A DNA stretch of 5,638 nt from Oscillospiraceae bacterium. GTDB taxonomy: Bacteria > Bacillota > Clostridia > Saccharofermentanales > Saccharofermentanaceae. The notes below the pieces were generated by a model. That model searched no databases. It saw only the letters and a list, made by a program, of their open reading frames with translations, and was not told the origin of the DNA. The position numbers and the translations under genes are program-made. The stretch spans positions 1 through 5,638 of the forward strand of contig CADBNJ010000005.1 of NCBI GenBank assembly GCA_902795955.1, given 5' to 3'. This document shows positions 5,394 through 5,638 of this stretch, piece by piece. How positions within the stretch are numbered: the first letter of the stretch is position 1; each line of letters starts with the position of its first letter.

Positions 5394-5638
5394 TGTCTCT
5401 ACATTCATGCACCGGAATGTTCTTTTTTACAAAATGTAGAGACATTGACCCCGGATGTCTCTACATTCATGCACCGGAGTGTTCTTTTTTACAAAATGTA
5501 GAGACATTGACCCCGATTGTCTCTACATTCCTGCACCGGAATGTTCTTTTTTACAAAATGTAGAGACATTGATCCCGATTGTCTCTACATTCCTGCACCG
5601 GTATGTTCTTTTTTACAAAATGTAGAGACATTGACCTC
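5394..5638. repeat. tandem array of four 62-bp hairpin-forming repeats, cut by the window end
   Basis: Units start at 5394, 5456, 5518 and 5580 with an exact 62-bp period; the fourth lacks its last 3 bp at the window edge. Each unit has a 12-bp left arm TGTCTCTACATT, a 27-bp loop containing GCACCGG and TTCTTTTTTACAA, the perfect right arm AATGTAGAGACA, and an 11-bp spacer (TTGACCCCGGA or close variants). All eight arms are identical. The differences lie in the loop (unit positions 14, 23, 24) and the spacer (56, 58, 61, 62). The loops are nearly identical between units, which rules out CRISPR spacers. The array sits about 170 bp upstream of the predicted transcription start. It probably continues beyond the window. 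Its function is unknown. Confidence 0.95.

Noticed and set aside
5394..5638. CRISPR array
   Set aside because: The period would fit, but every part of the unit, including what would be the spacer, is conserved between copies.
5394..5638. Series of intrinsic terminators
   Set aside because: The T-run lies inside the 27-bp loop and not after the stem, and the stems are AT-rich with large loops.

Overview
The window holds one complete six-gene operon on the minus strand, with non-coding DNA at both ends. The moderate GC content, strong Shine-Dalgarno sites, tightly overlapping genes and the gene set suggest a Gram-positive anaerobe of the Clostridia (Lachnospiraceae/Oscillospiraceae-like). That placement is an inference from style; there is no marker gene here.

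Read in the direction of transcription (high to low coordinates): a non-coding leader (5638-5196) with a tandem array of four 62-bp hairpin-forming repeats at the window edge and a good extended -10 promoter near 5233-5241; a MoxR-family AAA+ ATPase (5195-4206); a soluble DUF58 protein (4209-3328); a small single-span membrane protein (3344-2865); two membrane-anchored von Willebrand A (vWA) proteins resembling BatA and BatB (2874-1876 and 1879-896); and a membrane-anchored TPR protein with a long glutamine-rich tail, in the BatC position (899-156). Every junction overlaps, three of them as ATGA, so the genes are almost certainly co-transcribed and translationally coupled. Past the last stop codon lies a 101-bp imperfect palindrome with perfect 19-bp arms (49-149), which may be a small mobile element or a structured 3' UTR.

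The operon is the well-known MoxR/DUF58/vWA type ('Bat-like'). In general terms the MoxR ATPase works with vWA partners as a chaperone-like or metal-insertion system. Charge patterns around the membrane segments suggest that the ATPase, the DUF58 protein and the C-terminal domain of the small protein are cytoplasmic. Both vWA domains and the TPR/Q-rich protein would be outside the membrane. The physiological substrate cannot be read from the sequence. No BatD-like gene is present.

The least explained parts are non-coding: the 62-bp hairpin array upstream of the promoter, whose stem arms are invariant while loops and spacers vary, and the palindromic element after the operon.
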